In this document: positions 1 through 12,900 of the stretch, in pieces
Position numbering within the stretch: position 1 is the stretch's first letter
Layout: every line of letters starts with the position of its first letter
NCBI RefSeq assembly: GCF_011386835.1
Contig: NC_088797.1
Span: forward strand, 63,451,587-63,515,586
Source: Chrysemys picta bellii
Lineage: Eukaryota > Chordata > Testudines > Emydidae
DNA: 64,000 bases
Direction of reading: 5' to 3'
Program-made: the position numbers and the translations under genes
The notes under the pieces: generated by a model
Seen by the model: only the letters and a program-made list of their open reading frames with translations
The model's database searches: none
Told to the model about the DNA's origin: nothing

Positions 1-255
1 AGCACACAGGAAGAGAAGTTGATTCTCACACAATGAGGCTGTGTGCGCGATCAGTCAAAGAGAAGGAAGACTTTACTAGGGGAAACATCAGTGAGTCAGG
101 GGGGTGAGTTATCAGGGGACTCTGTGGTTCTTGATTTTGAGTAAATGATGAATTAAATGCCAAAAAAGGCATTTTGATGAGCAGTAAGATTTTAGTTCCT
201 TGTGCAACAACTTGTGGCCTTGTGCCAGATGTGAACACTGAGTCTTAGTTTAATC

Positions 256-473
256 CAGGGGTTCTCAAACTGGGGGTCAGGACCCCTCAGGGGGTTGCGA
301 GGTTATTACATGGGGGGTCGCGAGCTGTCACCCTTGACCCCAAATCCCCCTTTGCCTCCAGCATTTATAATGGTGTTAAATATATTAAAAATGTTTTTAA
401 TTTATAAGGGGAGTCGCACTCAGAGGCTTGCTATGTGAAAGGGGTCACCAGTAAAAAAGTTTGAGAGCCACTG
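256..473. mobile_element. hAT-type MITE
   Basis: It starts CAGGGGTTCTCAAAC and ends GTTTGAGAGCCACTG, which are inverted terminal repeats. The flanking 8-mers GTTTAATC and GTTTAATA match at 7 of 8 positions, as expected for a hAT target duplication. It has no coding capacity. The rest of the partial intron 1-902 shows nothing recognisable. Confidence 0.8.
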
Positions 474-902
474 GTTTAATATCAGTGTACTTGTCTTTAG
501 TATTCTTTAATCCAAGGCATATTGGGTTTTGCAAACAGATTATTTCTGTGCTGACTTAGTTGGTTGTTGGTTTCCACTTGTTGTGCCATGTCTGTAATGG
601 ATAAATTGGCAGTAAGCATGTATAGCCTGGTTTCCAGAGGTGGTGGGCACTCACACAAACTCTGAATTGGGGGAGCTGCAGATGCACAACACCTTTGAAA
701 GCAAGGCAGAAATATGTCAATAGAATATTTCAACAAAATCAACATATGACTAGAGGAACATTGAATGGGCTAGGGTAGATGAGTCTGAGGTCCCATGTGA
801 CTGTCTTCGGAGGTCTGCGCAGCACACAGAATAGAAATCTTCTACTTCATATCTCTTTAGCCTGATGATGACAAGTTTCTGTTGTTATTTTACCTCGTGC
901 AG

Positions 903-979
903 AACACATATCCGGATCACGTTCATTACAGCATCCGTGCAGAAGGGAGGGACTATGTTCTCCGACTGGAAAAGAACAA
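903..979 (+). CDS. ADAM8: ADAM8 exon A: prodomain, first visible
   Basis: The exon is 77 bp, with a CAG acceptor just before 903 and donor GTAAGT at 980. It reads [11 protein letters not shown] through LRLEKNK, a stretch of the pro-peptide beta structure. It ends with two bases of a Lys codon completed by exon B. The reading phase at its 5' edge depends on an exon outside the window. Confidence 0.85.
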
Positions 980-3900
980 GTAAGTGTGTGGTGGCTAGTG
1001 TGGCTTGCAGGGTTCCCTGCTGAAAGCCCTGGGCCTCTAAGTTTCAAATCTAGCTTTCTCCCCAGGCCACTTTGTGTAGATTGTGCATGGAACATTGCAG
1101 GGCATAAAGCTAGAGGAGAGCCAACAGCTGGGACCTCTAGCTGAACCTTTTTGAATTTCAGAGGGACTTGGATCCCTGGATTGAAAATGGCCCCTGCAAT
1201 GGTTTAGGTTCAGATCTAAAACAAGAAGGGGCTTATTTTCTATTTCTGACACAGAACCATCAGATATGAACCTAAACCCAGCTCTTATTCACCCTCAGAC
1301 CCAAGCCCCTGGCCTGCCTACGTTTTTATTCTGTCCCCCTCACAAAGGTCTAACTCTTAGGGTATGTCTACGTTACGAAATTAGGTCGAATTTATAGAAG
1401 CCGATTTTATAGATATCGGTTTTCTACAGTCGATTGTGTGTGTCCCCACATAAAATGCTCTATGTGCATGAAGCCGGCGGACTGCGTCCACAGTACCGAG
1501 GCTAGCGTCGACTTCTGGAGCGTTGCACTGTGGGTAGCTATCCCACAGTTCCCGCAGTCTCCGCCACCCATTGGAATTCTGGGTTGAGATCCCAATGCCT
1601 GATGATGCAAAACAGTGTCGCGGGGGGTTCTGGGTACATGCCGTCAAGCCCCCCCCCCCTCCGTCAGAGCAACGGCAGACAATCGATTCGCGCCTTTTTA
1701 CCTGGGTTACCTGTGCAGACAACCTACCACGGCAAGCATGGAGCCCGCTCAGCTCAGCTCACCGTCACCATATGTCATCTGGGTGCTGGCAGACGTGGGG
1801 CTGCATTGCTACACAGCAGCAGCCCCTTGCCTTTTGGCAGTAGATGGTGTATTACGACTGGTATCCGTCATTGTCGTACTCCAGTTCAATCATAGGCACC
1901 TGGGCAGACATGCTTTGTCTCCTGGAGACTCAGTCCTGCCGGCAGTCCTATTGAACCGTCTTGACGATGATGGCTAGCAGTCGTAGTACAGTATCTTCTG
2001 CCAAGCACCCAGAAGATGCTGAGGGCTATCAGTCATGCTGCACCGTCTGCTGCCAGCTTAAGATGTAAAAAATAGATGGACCAGATTTGTTCTGTATTCA
2101 TTTGCTTCCCCTTCCCTCTGTGGTCACCTGTGCTCTCCACGCTGGGCAAACAGGAAATGAAATTCAAAAGTTCGTGGGGCTTTTCCTGTCTACCTGGTCA
2201 GTGCATCTGAGTTGAGAGTGCTGTCCAGAGTGGTCACAATGAAGCACTGTGGGATAGCTCCCAGAGGCCAATAACAACGAATTCTGTCCACACTACCCCA
2301 AATCCAACCCGCAAAGGCCGATTTTAGCGCTAATCCCCTCATTGGAGGTGGAGTAAAGAAACCGGTTTAAAGGGCCCTTTAAGTCGAAAGAAAGGGCTTT
2401 GTCTTGTGGACGTGTCCAGGCTTAATTCTATTTAACCCTGCTAAAGTCGACCTAAACTCATAATGTAGATCAGGGCTTATTTAGCATCAAATACCATCTC
2501 CTCAGCCCATCGAGCTTAGGAGGAGATACTATTACTCAAATTGCTTTGAGCTCTGTATGAGATGTGATTGGCAGTTGCACTGCTGCCTCCACTGGGATAC
2601 TATGGACGCTCTCAGCTGCTGGACCCATTTACCTCTTGACCCCCATTCTTAAGGAGGAAAGGGTCAGTCTCCCGCTGCTGTTACTGTACACTGTGGAGCT
2701 CATTACAAGGGAACTGCATGTACAAGTTAGCAGACTGATGGCAGGGGAACAAAATTTTGTGATCCATGGATCTATCCCCATCTGGCTGCCCCTCCAGCAT
2801 TTAGGCAGGAGAAACCAGTCCCTGCCCACCTGCTGGCCCTGTCCCTCTTACTCCATTTGAAGGACTTTGTCTTCTTGCAGCCTGTTGTGCAGTAAATTAT
2901 GGTGATGGTCTGGGTGACAGTGAACCCTCCCCAAGCGCTGGCTGCAGGGCAGAGAGTCAGGCTTTTGCTTACAAACCATTCAGCAGACAGAACATCAATG
3001 GCAGCTACTGTTCCATGACCCCATCTAGGGCGACCAGATGTCCTGATATTTAACTCTTTGTCCTGCATCCCAATCATACATCGGTCGGGATGCCATTTGT
3101 CCCAATATTGTAAAGTTGCCAGCGTCCGGTTTGTGCAGGGCTGGCAGGCTTCCTACCTGGCTCTGCACAGCTCCCTGGAAGTGGCGATAGTTCCCTCTGG
3201 GTCCTAGGCACAGGGAGGGTCAGGGGGGCTCTGTGTGCTGCCCCTGCCATGAGCACCTGCTCCGCGGCTCCTATTGCCCGGGAACCGCAGCCAATGGGAG
3301 CTGCGGGGGTGACGCCTGCGGGCAAGGCAGCTCGCACAGCCGCTTGGCTGTGCCTCCGCCTAGGACCCAGAGGGAATTGTCACCACTTCCAGGGAGCCGC
3401 CTGAGGTAAACCACGCCCGGAGCTGCACCCCATCCCGCACCCAAACTCCCTCCCGGAGTCAGCATCCCAAACCTCCTCCCACGCCCCAGCTCCCTGCCCC
3501 AGCCCTGAGAACCCCCCCTTGCAGGGGGGCTGGAGCCAGGGCTGTGTGCCCCCGACCGACACACGGCTTGTAGCGGGGGCCGGAGCCGGGGCCATGCGCC
3601 CCCCGACCCGCTGCTTCCTAAGACTGTGCGCCTCCTTCCCCCATGGCTCCGGTGGGGGCTGTGAGCCCTGTGGCTGCCCTGCCCCTGCCATGTGTCCCAA
3701 TATTTTATTTTTGCGATCTGATCTCCCTACCCCCAACAGAAGCACCAACAGCTTCTTCTATGGAGGCTGTTCAGGACCCTGCCTCCCCCTCCCTCTATAT
3801 AGTATGCATCAGAAGTGCGAAGATGAGAAACCATTGATGGGATTTTCTGGTGGGAGTTCAAGCAGTGATGCGGTGCCAGTTCCAGCTTGCTTTCTTCAAT

Positions 3901-6900
3901 GGCGTATTGGCACTGAGAGCAGTGTCAGTACTGCTGACTTCAGTGGCACCCACTGGTGTGAGTCAGACAAGCAGGATTTGGCCAGAGGGGTACAGGGTAA
4001 TGCTGGTTCCTCCTGCACCATGTGGTTCTCTGTCCCTCGGAACTGCGGGTGGCGTTGTGAGTCCTCACTGCTACTGTCTGTCTCTTTTTTTTTCAGGGGA
4101 CTGATTGGGGAGCACTACACTGAAACCTATTACTCAGAAAATGGCACCGAGGTCACTGAGAGGCCAGACACTCAGGTATGATTCCAAGTGCTGTGCTGTA
4201 TGATCTGGTGCATGTTTCTTAGAGGAGACGTACTGGGGCTGGGGGATTGTGCTGAGGCTTTGGACTCTCAAGACAAATTCACTAGAACCTTTGGTGTCTC
4301 CCCCAGTCCTTTTCACAGCAAACCAAGACATATTGTTTGATGCTTCACATTTCCTGGGTGCTTGGTGCTATGCTGTGGGTGCCTGAGATGCTATTGGTCA
4401 GGTATGGAGCTGAGGAGGCTCAGATCCTTTCCTCTTTACTGCTGGATGACAGGCTGGGGCTCTGTGAGCAGAGATGGACTGAGCTGCTCATATGATCCAT
4501 GACATGTTTGGGAAATGGGCACTCACCTTCTCCTTCATACACCCGTGGGTATGTAAGATCAATCTAGTTGGCAGTCACCCTACTGCCTCCCGTGTGCCTG
4601 CCTGCCCTATGCGTTCTGTACAGCACTGCACGCATGGGGGGGCAAGTCCACAACGAGTCCTTGCTGAAGGCTGCAGATGCTGATGTTGTCTGTAGGAGAG
4701 GGGCTGAAGGCTGCCAGGTGCTGATTCACCCACCTTCCTCCCCACGAGCAGGCCATTTGGCATTGGCTCTTTCATAGAAGCCATAGACCTTAAGGCTGGA
4801 AGGGACACTTACAGGTCAGACTGGATCATATAACACAGGTCAGAGAACCTCACCCAGGGACTCCTGTATTGAGTCCAGTAGCTTCTGGCTGAGTTAGACC
4901 ATAACATTATTTTGCCCTTCTCTGGCAAAGATCTCAAAGCACCAAGGAATGCCTCACATCCTCTGAGAGCGAGAGCAATAATATTGTCAACCCCATGTCA
5001 TAGCTAAAGAAACAAAGGCTCAGAGAGCACACAATCGCACAAGTACCACTAATTGACAGAGCCAGGAGCAGAACCCAGTTCTTCTGTCACCCCACCGTAA
5101 CCTCTCACCGCTAGGCCATGCTTCCTTTTCAGTACATGAGTTGGCTTCCCATTATAGAAATGGTGCCACTGAGATTAGCGGCGAACTTGCTTTCAGTGGT
5201 GAGCGGTCAGAGCAGCCCTCAGGAGCATGAGGTTGGACTGGTGTCGGCTAATTATTCTTCCCTGCCCTGCTGGTGTTCTGGGCTAATGGTTTTAGATAAT
5301 GTTTCCAAAGTGGTCTGTAAACTCTAACTGTATTATTGGGCAAACCCTGGCACACAGCTCAGCAGGCCACCTGGACTCTGCATAATGGGTCGGAACCCCA
5401 GCCCTTCACTGGGAAGTGCCATCAGTGATTTAGCCCCAGCAAATGAAATTGTAGGGAGGGTCTAGTCCTCGGCCTGCGGATCTGACTCACAGCTCCCCAT
5501 GACCAGGGCAACTGGAATGTCGCATGGCCCCTGTAGGCCCTTCAGACTTCAGCCACATTTTGCGGTGCACGGCAGACACTCCCATTCTAGGCTGCACTGC
5601 CTCTCCCTAGCAGCTACTGGGGAACAGCTAATTTGAATGAATTCCCTTCCTTCCTTCAGCAGCTCTGCAAATGCCCGGAGTGGCGAGGCCAGAGGTCCTC
5701 CCACCCCATGCCTTACCGTCCTGCCCCACATGCCTGCTGTAGCTGCAAACCTGCCCTGTGGAGCAGCAGGTAGAGAGGAACCTCTGTAGTTCTGTAGGGG
5801 AAGCTCCTGCGCCCCTCCCCCACCTCTACCTGCTGTGGGGGACAACACCTGCACTGTTTCTTGGATGTTCCCATGCTCCCTCCCCGCGTTGGCCTGGCCT
5901 GGCCTACTCTGGGGGACACCACCTACGAGGTTCCTTGGACACTCCTGTGCGTCCTGTACCACGCCCCAGCCTGCTCTGTTCCTGGATTCCCTACCCCGCC
6001 TCCCAACTCTCCCCCTGCCTTCTGTGGGGATAATGCCCACACTGTGTCTGGATGCTTTTTCTTCCTCGGCCTACACTGGGGGACAACACTCCTGCCCCTT
6101 TATAGTCTTTTCCCCTCCTGTCAGCCAGCTCTTACAGCTGGGAGTTCAGAGCATTCAGAGCATCTGATTTCTAATCCCACTCTGTGACTTTGGTCAGGTT
6201 ACTTCCTCAGTTTGTGTCTCATTTTCCCCATTGGTAAAATGGGGACAGCCCTGGCTTGCTTTTCCGGGGATTGTGAAGATCTGTCATTATATTATGTTCA
6301 GAATTCTGAAATGCTAGGTCTTCCGTGTGTGTGTATTAGTGCTGATTACATTTTCTGTGCTCAGGCACCAGGCAGTCAGGGGCAGTGCTGAATTGTTTAT
6401 CGTGCTCATCCAGTCAAGCCTCCAATTTGCCCATGAATGTAAGGCTACCCATGTCACTGTAGCATATTGCTCATGTATGGTGTGGGGCTGCCTGCTGTTC
6501 AGGTGTGCAGTGTTGTTGTAGCTGTCTTGGTCCCAGGTTTTTAGACAGGGTGGGTGAGGTAATATCTTTTATTGGACCAGCTTCTGTTGGTCAGAGAGAC
6601 AAGCTTTCAGGCTTACCTGAGGTCACCTGAAGAGCTTTGTGTAGCTCAAAAGCTTGTCTCTCTCACCAACAGAAATTGGTCCAATAAAAGATATTACCTC
6701 CCGCACTCTTGTGCTCTTCAGGTGGCAGTTGGGAACACTTGGGTTTCTTGAAAGATCTGAAAATTGTGCATGGGTAATGAATGAGGTGGAAAAGGCTTGT
6801 TTTTGCCTGGAAGAAGCTCTGTAACAGATCTCTGCTTTCCAGGATCTGTACCTTGTTAGTGACTTCTCTTCTTCCCTAAGTGTCCCCATTATGGTGCTGA

Positions 6901-9900
6901 TTGGCTTTTGATTTCTGCTTTCTCTGCTACAGGATCACTGCTTTTATCACGGGCATGTTCACGGACACAGTGATTCAGCGGCAAGCATCAGTACCTGCAG
7001 AGGACTCAGGTATGATCTTTAACTGACACTTGGTACGCAGAGGCGAGGGAACATGAGAACCCAAACATGTAAAGCAAAAAGTACCAGGGGGCCTGAATGT
7101 GTCTTGCCCCACACTTGTGCCATTTTCAGTAGTCCAGACTGGGTATAAAATGCTGCTATTCTGATCTGGTAGCGTTTTACACCCATTTGGCAATGGTGTA
7201 AATGACTATACACTGTGCAGGTCAATAGAGACTCAGCCCCAATGTGTCACTGTGTCAGAAGAACAATGTAGCTATGGTTTGGCGAAAGGATCTATTAGTT
7301 ATGTTGTGCAATACAGTGATGCCACAATATATTGGTGTACTTTCAAACCAGTGTTGCCAACTCTCACGACTTTTATGGCAAACCTCTTTTCATTTGGTGT
7401 TTCTATAAAGCCCCACCCACTGGAGTCACGTAACTTAGGGAGGAATTTCACCTTTCATTTAGGGAAAAAAGTCAGTTTGCTCCTGGTTGTAGAGAATAGC
7501 TTGAAAATGTGACCCCTGAAGGCTCAAAAACCAAAAGGCAAATTCATGATTTTTTGGCCCGAGTCATAGATTTATAGATTCTAAGGCCATAAGGGACCAC
7601 TGTGATGATCTAGTCTGACCTCCTGTGTCACACAGGCCATAAACTTCCGCACAATAATTCCTAGATCAGATTTTTTAGAAAAACATTCAATCTTGATTTA
7701 AAAATTGTCAGTGATGGAGAATCTATCATGACCTTGGTAAATAGTTCCAATGGTTAATTATTCTCACCATTAAAAATGTGCAACTTATTTCCAGTCTGAA
7801 TTTGTTTAGCTTCAACTTCCAGCCATTGGTTCATGGTACACCTTTCTCTGCTAGACTGAAAAGCCCATAATTAAATATTTGTTCCCCATGTAGATACTTA
7901 TAGACTGTAATCAAGTCACCCCTTAACCTGTTTGTTAAGAGTAATAGATTGAACTCCTTGGTCTATCACTATAAGACAGGTTTTCTAATCCTTTAATCCA
8001 GGGGTCCCCAACGCAGTGCCCGCGGGAGCCATGGCACCTACTGGGGCGTCTAAGTGCTCCTGCGTACTGGTGGGCGGACGAGCATCTGCTGAAATGCTGC
8101 CGACGAGCATCATCATCCAGAGGTGTCGTCGTCAAAATGCCGCCGATTTTCGGCGGCAACGCCTCTGGATGACGCTGCTCTTCGGTGGTATTTCGACAGC
8201 AACGCCTATTGATGTTGCCACTTGTCGGTGGCATTTCGGGGGATGCTCGTCCGCCACGGCTCGTCGTCTGGCGCCTGCCAGACGAAAAAGATTGGGGACC
8301 ACTGCTTTAATCGTTCTCATGGTTCTTCTCTGAACCCTCTCCAATTTATCATTATCCTTCTTGACTTGTGGGCACCAGAACTGGACACAGTATTCCAGCA
8401 GTGGTTGCACCAGTGTCAAATACAGAAGTAAAATAACCTCTCTACTCTTACTCAAGATTCCTCTGTTTCTGCATCCCCGGATCACATTAGCTCTTTTGGC
8501 CACAGCATCACACTGGGAGCTCATGTTCAGCTTCCCAGGATAGAGTCCCCCAGCCTGTAAGAAAGGCCTACGTTCTTTGTTCCCAGATGTATACATTTGC
8601 ATTTAGCCATATTAAAATGCATATTGTTTTCTTGTGCCCAGTTTACTAAGTGATCTAGATCGCTCTGTATCAGTGACCTGTCATCCTCATTATTTACCAC
8701 TGCCCCAATCTTTGGGTCATCTGCAAACTTGATCAGTGATGATTTTATATTTTCATAGAACAGAGAATAGTAGGACTGGAAGGGACCTCGAGAGGTCTTC
8801 TAGTCTAGTCCCCTTCTTCCAGGTCGTTAATAAAAATGTTAAATGATTTTTGAACAACTGGGGTTGGAGATACTGGAAAACAGACCACTATATGCAATTA
8901 TAATAAGAATCCTAAAGTACTTTGCAACCTGTATCTATACAGGAATCACTTTCTCCAACCATCGAAATGCAGCCATCTCTGGGGTGAAACACTGCTGCTG
9001 TTTTACAGTGCACAGCATTTCAGGAGAGGAAGGGAACATGATTTTTCGATCGGTTTGTAACTGTAGGGGAATTTGGGGGAACCAAGATGAAATTAGGCCT
9101 GGACATTGTGATTGTATATGAAGTGTTTGGTCAGGAATTATTTGCAGTCAGTGCTGACTGGGCTTTGAGCTGTATTCTCGAGCCACTGGCTTTGCATGTC
9201 TGTTTCCCAGCAGTGTAATCTGAGACTTTTGGAAATGTTTGTATTAGGGATGGGCCTGAACCAAACCCCAGCTGTGGATACTCAGGATTTATGGGGGGGG
9301 TCTGGTTCCAGATCTGAACTTTACAGCTCAGACCCTTTAATTTGAAGTCACTTTATCAATGTAAATGTAAACAAAGGCAGAGAACCCTGCTGGACTTGCT
9401 GTGATTGCCCTTCTGCACAATGACAGAGATTCATGTAATATTTGGCCCTGAAGACAAGATGTCTTAGGTGGCCATGAGACTGATTGAATCACATATGTCC
9501 AGGCAGCATGACATATCAGAAGCTGATATTCTTCTGCTACCTGAGCCTACAGGTGGGGTTGTCATGGATCCATAGGATCAGTGCTACATCCCATTTTTTA
9601 AACAATCCCTTGGAGGAACCCTTCAGTGTGCCAGACCCCCAAGTAATCTCACTCTTCCTTCAGGTTAGGCTGCACAGCCTCACCGCCTCTGAGACTGAGC
9701 CTCTGGGCTCCTGCTCTCCTGCTTCACACCTTGAGCTCTGCTCAGCGAGTCCAGCTGAGGGTATATCTACGTGCTACAGCAGCTCATCTCTACAGGATTC
9801 TCCCATTAGCATAGGAAACTCACCTCCCTGAGAGGCAGTAGCTAGGTCTACACGACACTGTTTACAAGGGGATTTAGGTCGGTTTACCAGTGCTGCTCAG

Positions 9901-12900
9901 AGGTGTGGATTTTTCACACCCCTGACCAATCTAGTTAAACCAACCTAATTTTCTAGTGTAGGGGCCTGAGATTCACTCCAGGTGAAAGATTTTGACCCTC
10001 TTCAGGGATCAGTGCAGCTCAGTAGGTATTTGCAGTGGCACCAAGCAGCCTTTTGAAAACAGAGTAGGGATTAGTATTCAGCTGGTGTTCAGCATCAGCA
10101 AGTTTTAGCATCAAGAAACAAAGGTTAAGACAGAATTCAGACTGGCCAACCCCAGGGCTCCACCCAACAAAGCTGCTGTAGATGCCATCTTGTCTCGCTG
10201 TCTGTCAGTTCCAGGTGACAGCCCCTGTATCTCCGCTCTCAGCACAGCCACCTGACTCCTTTCCCCTTTGTTCTCCAGCTCTGGGTCTTTGCACTGTTTC
10301 CCAGCAGAGAGGTGGGGGGAACCTCCTTCCTCTGGGCTGTAAGTCACTAGATGTGAATGGCCCAGCCACTGGGGTTTCCATTCTCTCTTCTGGATCCTCC
10401 ATTCACGTGTGTGTAAACTTTGTCCAGTTTGTTTGACTCTGGTCTCCACCCAGGCTGCTAGTGAGTCAAACACCTCCTCCCTTTTCTTTACCCTCCGAGC
10501 ATAGCAATGCAAAACACAGAGAGAAACTGAGGCATAAAAACAAAATTCTCACATTCCTCACAGGAAATAAAATTAATGGTTTTGGTTTGGATTTATCTAA
10601 ACATTTTTTTGTGATTGTCTCCTCCCATCCCCTCACTTTCAATCCTTGAAAAGGGAAATGTTTTGATTTCCAGATTGGACAGGAATCCAAAATGGAGTGT
10701 CAGCTATCTTACCTGGAGAGGGGAATGAAAGGGGCTTAAGGAGAGGAGGAGATGGAAGGGGTGATGTCTGTGAGAGAGAAGGGGGAGGGAGAGTGGCAGA
10801 GGATGCAGCAGGACAGGGCCCATTCTGCTGTCTGGCAGCACTTCAGCAAGCTGGCAGGGAAAGCTTTGCAGGTGACCTGCTACCTCTGCCAGAGACACAT
10901 CTGTAGGGGGACTGCTGGCCTGGTTGATGGCAGGCAGAAGCATAATTATGCAAAAAAATGCTCATTCCTACTATTTAATTGGCTGATAAATAATAGAGAG
11001 ATTACTGTTTTCCTCTCTTTTCCTAGCAATGGGTTCATTGAAGCTGAATCCGGTTTCTCTGGGGCTTGGTGTCCTGATTTCTTCAGGTGCTAGTAGTTGG
11101 TTTCTTAGATTTAAGCTTTTCTGATGAACCCTGTTTATCTAGCACTTACATAGGCTAAGTCCTTAAATTTGTCAAGAAACAAACCCTCTTAATTGTCTTA
11201 TCTGAATATCTTTCACATTTATTCACTCTAAAATAAAAAAAAAAGTAAAGTAGCCAAAGAAACAAGGAAATTCTCACCTTTCATAAGAGTGTAAAAAATG
11301 CAATGTTTCTATGACCCCTAGTAACCTAGAAATTGCTGGACTGGATGAGACCTGCTGTTCATCTAGTCCAGGCTTCTCGCTCTGACAGTGGCTAATGTTC
11401 CAGTTCTGGGATTAACTGCACCTCTACCCCCTCTGTGGCCTGCTCAGGTCTCAGGCCTCCTGCTGTCACCTCTGTGGGTGGGAGGACCCTCACCCTTCTT
11501 CCAGACTGAGGATTTAGGTTTTCAGTTTGTGATGCTTATCCCAGCAGGCTTGTCTTTAGTCCTGCACAAGCTGTTCTGCTCTCTCCCAGGGTCTATGACA
11601 GGGTTACCAGTGACCAGCCAGCTTTCCCAGAGCACAGTTCGTTTATTTAGGATAAAACCATTACAGAGAAAACATATCCTAAAACAATGCACTGTCCACA
11701 CGTGTGCCAGCTTACCAGAGGGGTCTCTTGTCTTCCACAGGAAGACTGTGGTAGGTTCCATTCCTTCCAACAGGGTTTGCTTTCTTGGTTACAGTTTCAT
11801 GTCAGTTTTTGCATCAAAATTAAGGTCACACAGTTCAGGCTGGCCCATTATATCAAAAGCCCATTCTTTGTCTCGTGGGCCTCTGGAACCCATTCCAAAC
11901 CAGTCTGTGCAGTTCTGCCCAGGGGTGATACTTCTCTGGAGGTGTGCACTGCCCAGACGTGTGCAGTAATTGCCCCACACCCTACCCCTGGTTTTAGTTC
12001 CTCGACAAAGCTCGGTAGTTCTCCCCAATGGATCCAGAATATAATCCCTATGTTATGGTGCTCTCACCCCCAGAGCGCCCCCTCCTGCCCTGGTTTCATA
12101 ATGGTCTGCCTCTTCCATGGTCTAGCCCCCTCAGCCAGGTCAGCTCTCCATCAAGCCCCCACCCCTCCCCTTTGGTTCTCATTCTATCTTTACCCAGAAC
12201 TGGCCTCTAGCAGAAGCAGCCAGCCTTTTTTATCTGGCCTGCTATGCCCTGATTGGCCTCCTCCTGCTCCCAGCCCTTCCAGGTGATGGAGGACCAACTC
12301 TTGCTGGTTCTGCCTGCAGATGATCATGGGAGGCTTCTTTAAGCAATCCTGGGTGGTCTGAACTCACAGCTCTTCCCTTCCAGCTGAAGTGTTGTCCAGT
12401 TCCTAATAGCTACAGATTGGTTTAAGCCCTGAAGCAGGAGATTTATTGTCTTACAAAAAAATTAAGAACAACTCTGGATAGTCTTGTTATTCATATCAAC
12501 GTCTCTGAATTTTGCTAAATTCTTGCCCTCAGCAATATACTTTGTCAATGAGTTCCCCCATCTAATTACATGTTGAGTAGAAGCGTTTCCTTTTATCAGT
12601 TTTGAACTTGCCACCTTTCAATTTCATTTAATGTCCCTTGTTGTGTTATGAGGCAAGGAGAACAGATGTTCCCAATCTACCTTCTCTAGACCATTCATTA
12701 TTTTATATTCTTTTATCATAACCCTTCATAGCTGTCTACTTTCCAAGGTGGGTGAGGTAATATCTTTTACTGGACCAAGTTCTGTAATATCCTGGGACCA
12801 ACACAACTACTACACTGCATACTTTCCAAGAGCATAGGAGGAACCTATGTTTCCTACAGTGAGCATGTGCAAAGCCACCTAAATACTGACATCACCCCAC

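Larger units (their letters stand above)
7563..8850 (-). mobile_element. CR1 LINE, 3' part, interrupted
   Basis: The minus strand carries the end of the CR1 reverse transcriptase at about 8310-8600. It includes [16 protein letters not shown] and [10 protein letters not shown], the thumb region, followed by the 3' tail down to 7563. A hAT element (7999-8304) splits it. A second CR1 tail (8752-8820) is inserted further 5'. The frame is broken by the insertion, so it is a dead copy. Confidence 0.85.

Noticed and set aside
3519..4181. A 220-codon open frame on the + strand
   Set aside because: Only its last part (4097-4175) is a real exon, with a proper acceptor in front. The rest is GC-rich transposable-element sequence that happens to stay open.
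5549..6040. A 163-codon minus-strand open frame
   Set aside because: It is GC-rich, lies over degenerate tandem repeats, and resembles no family. There is no splice or start context.
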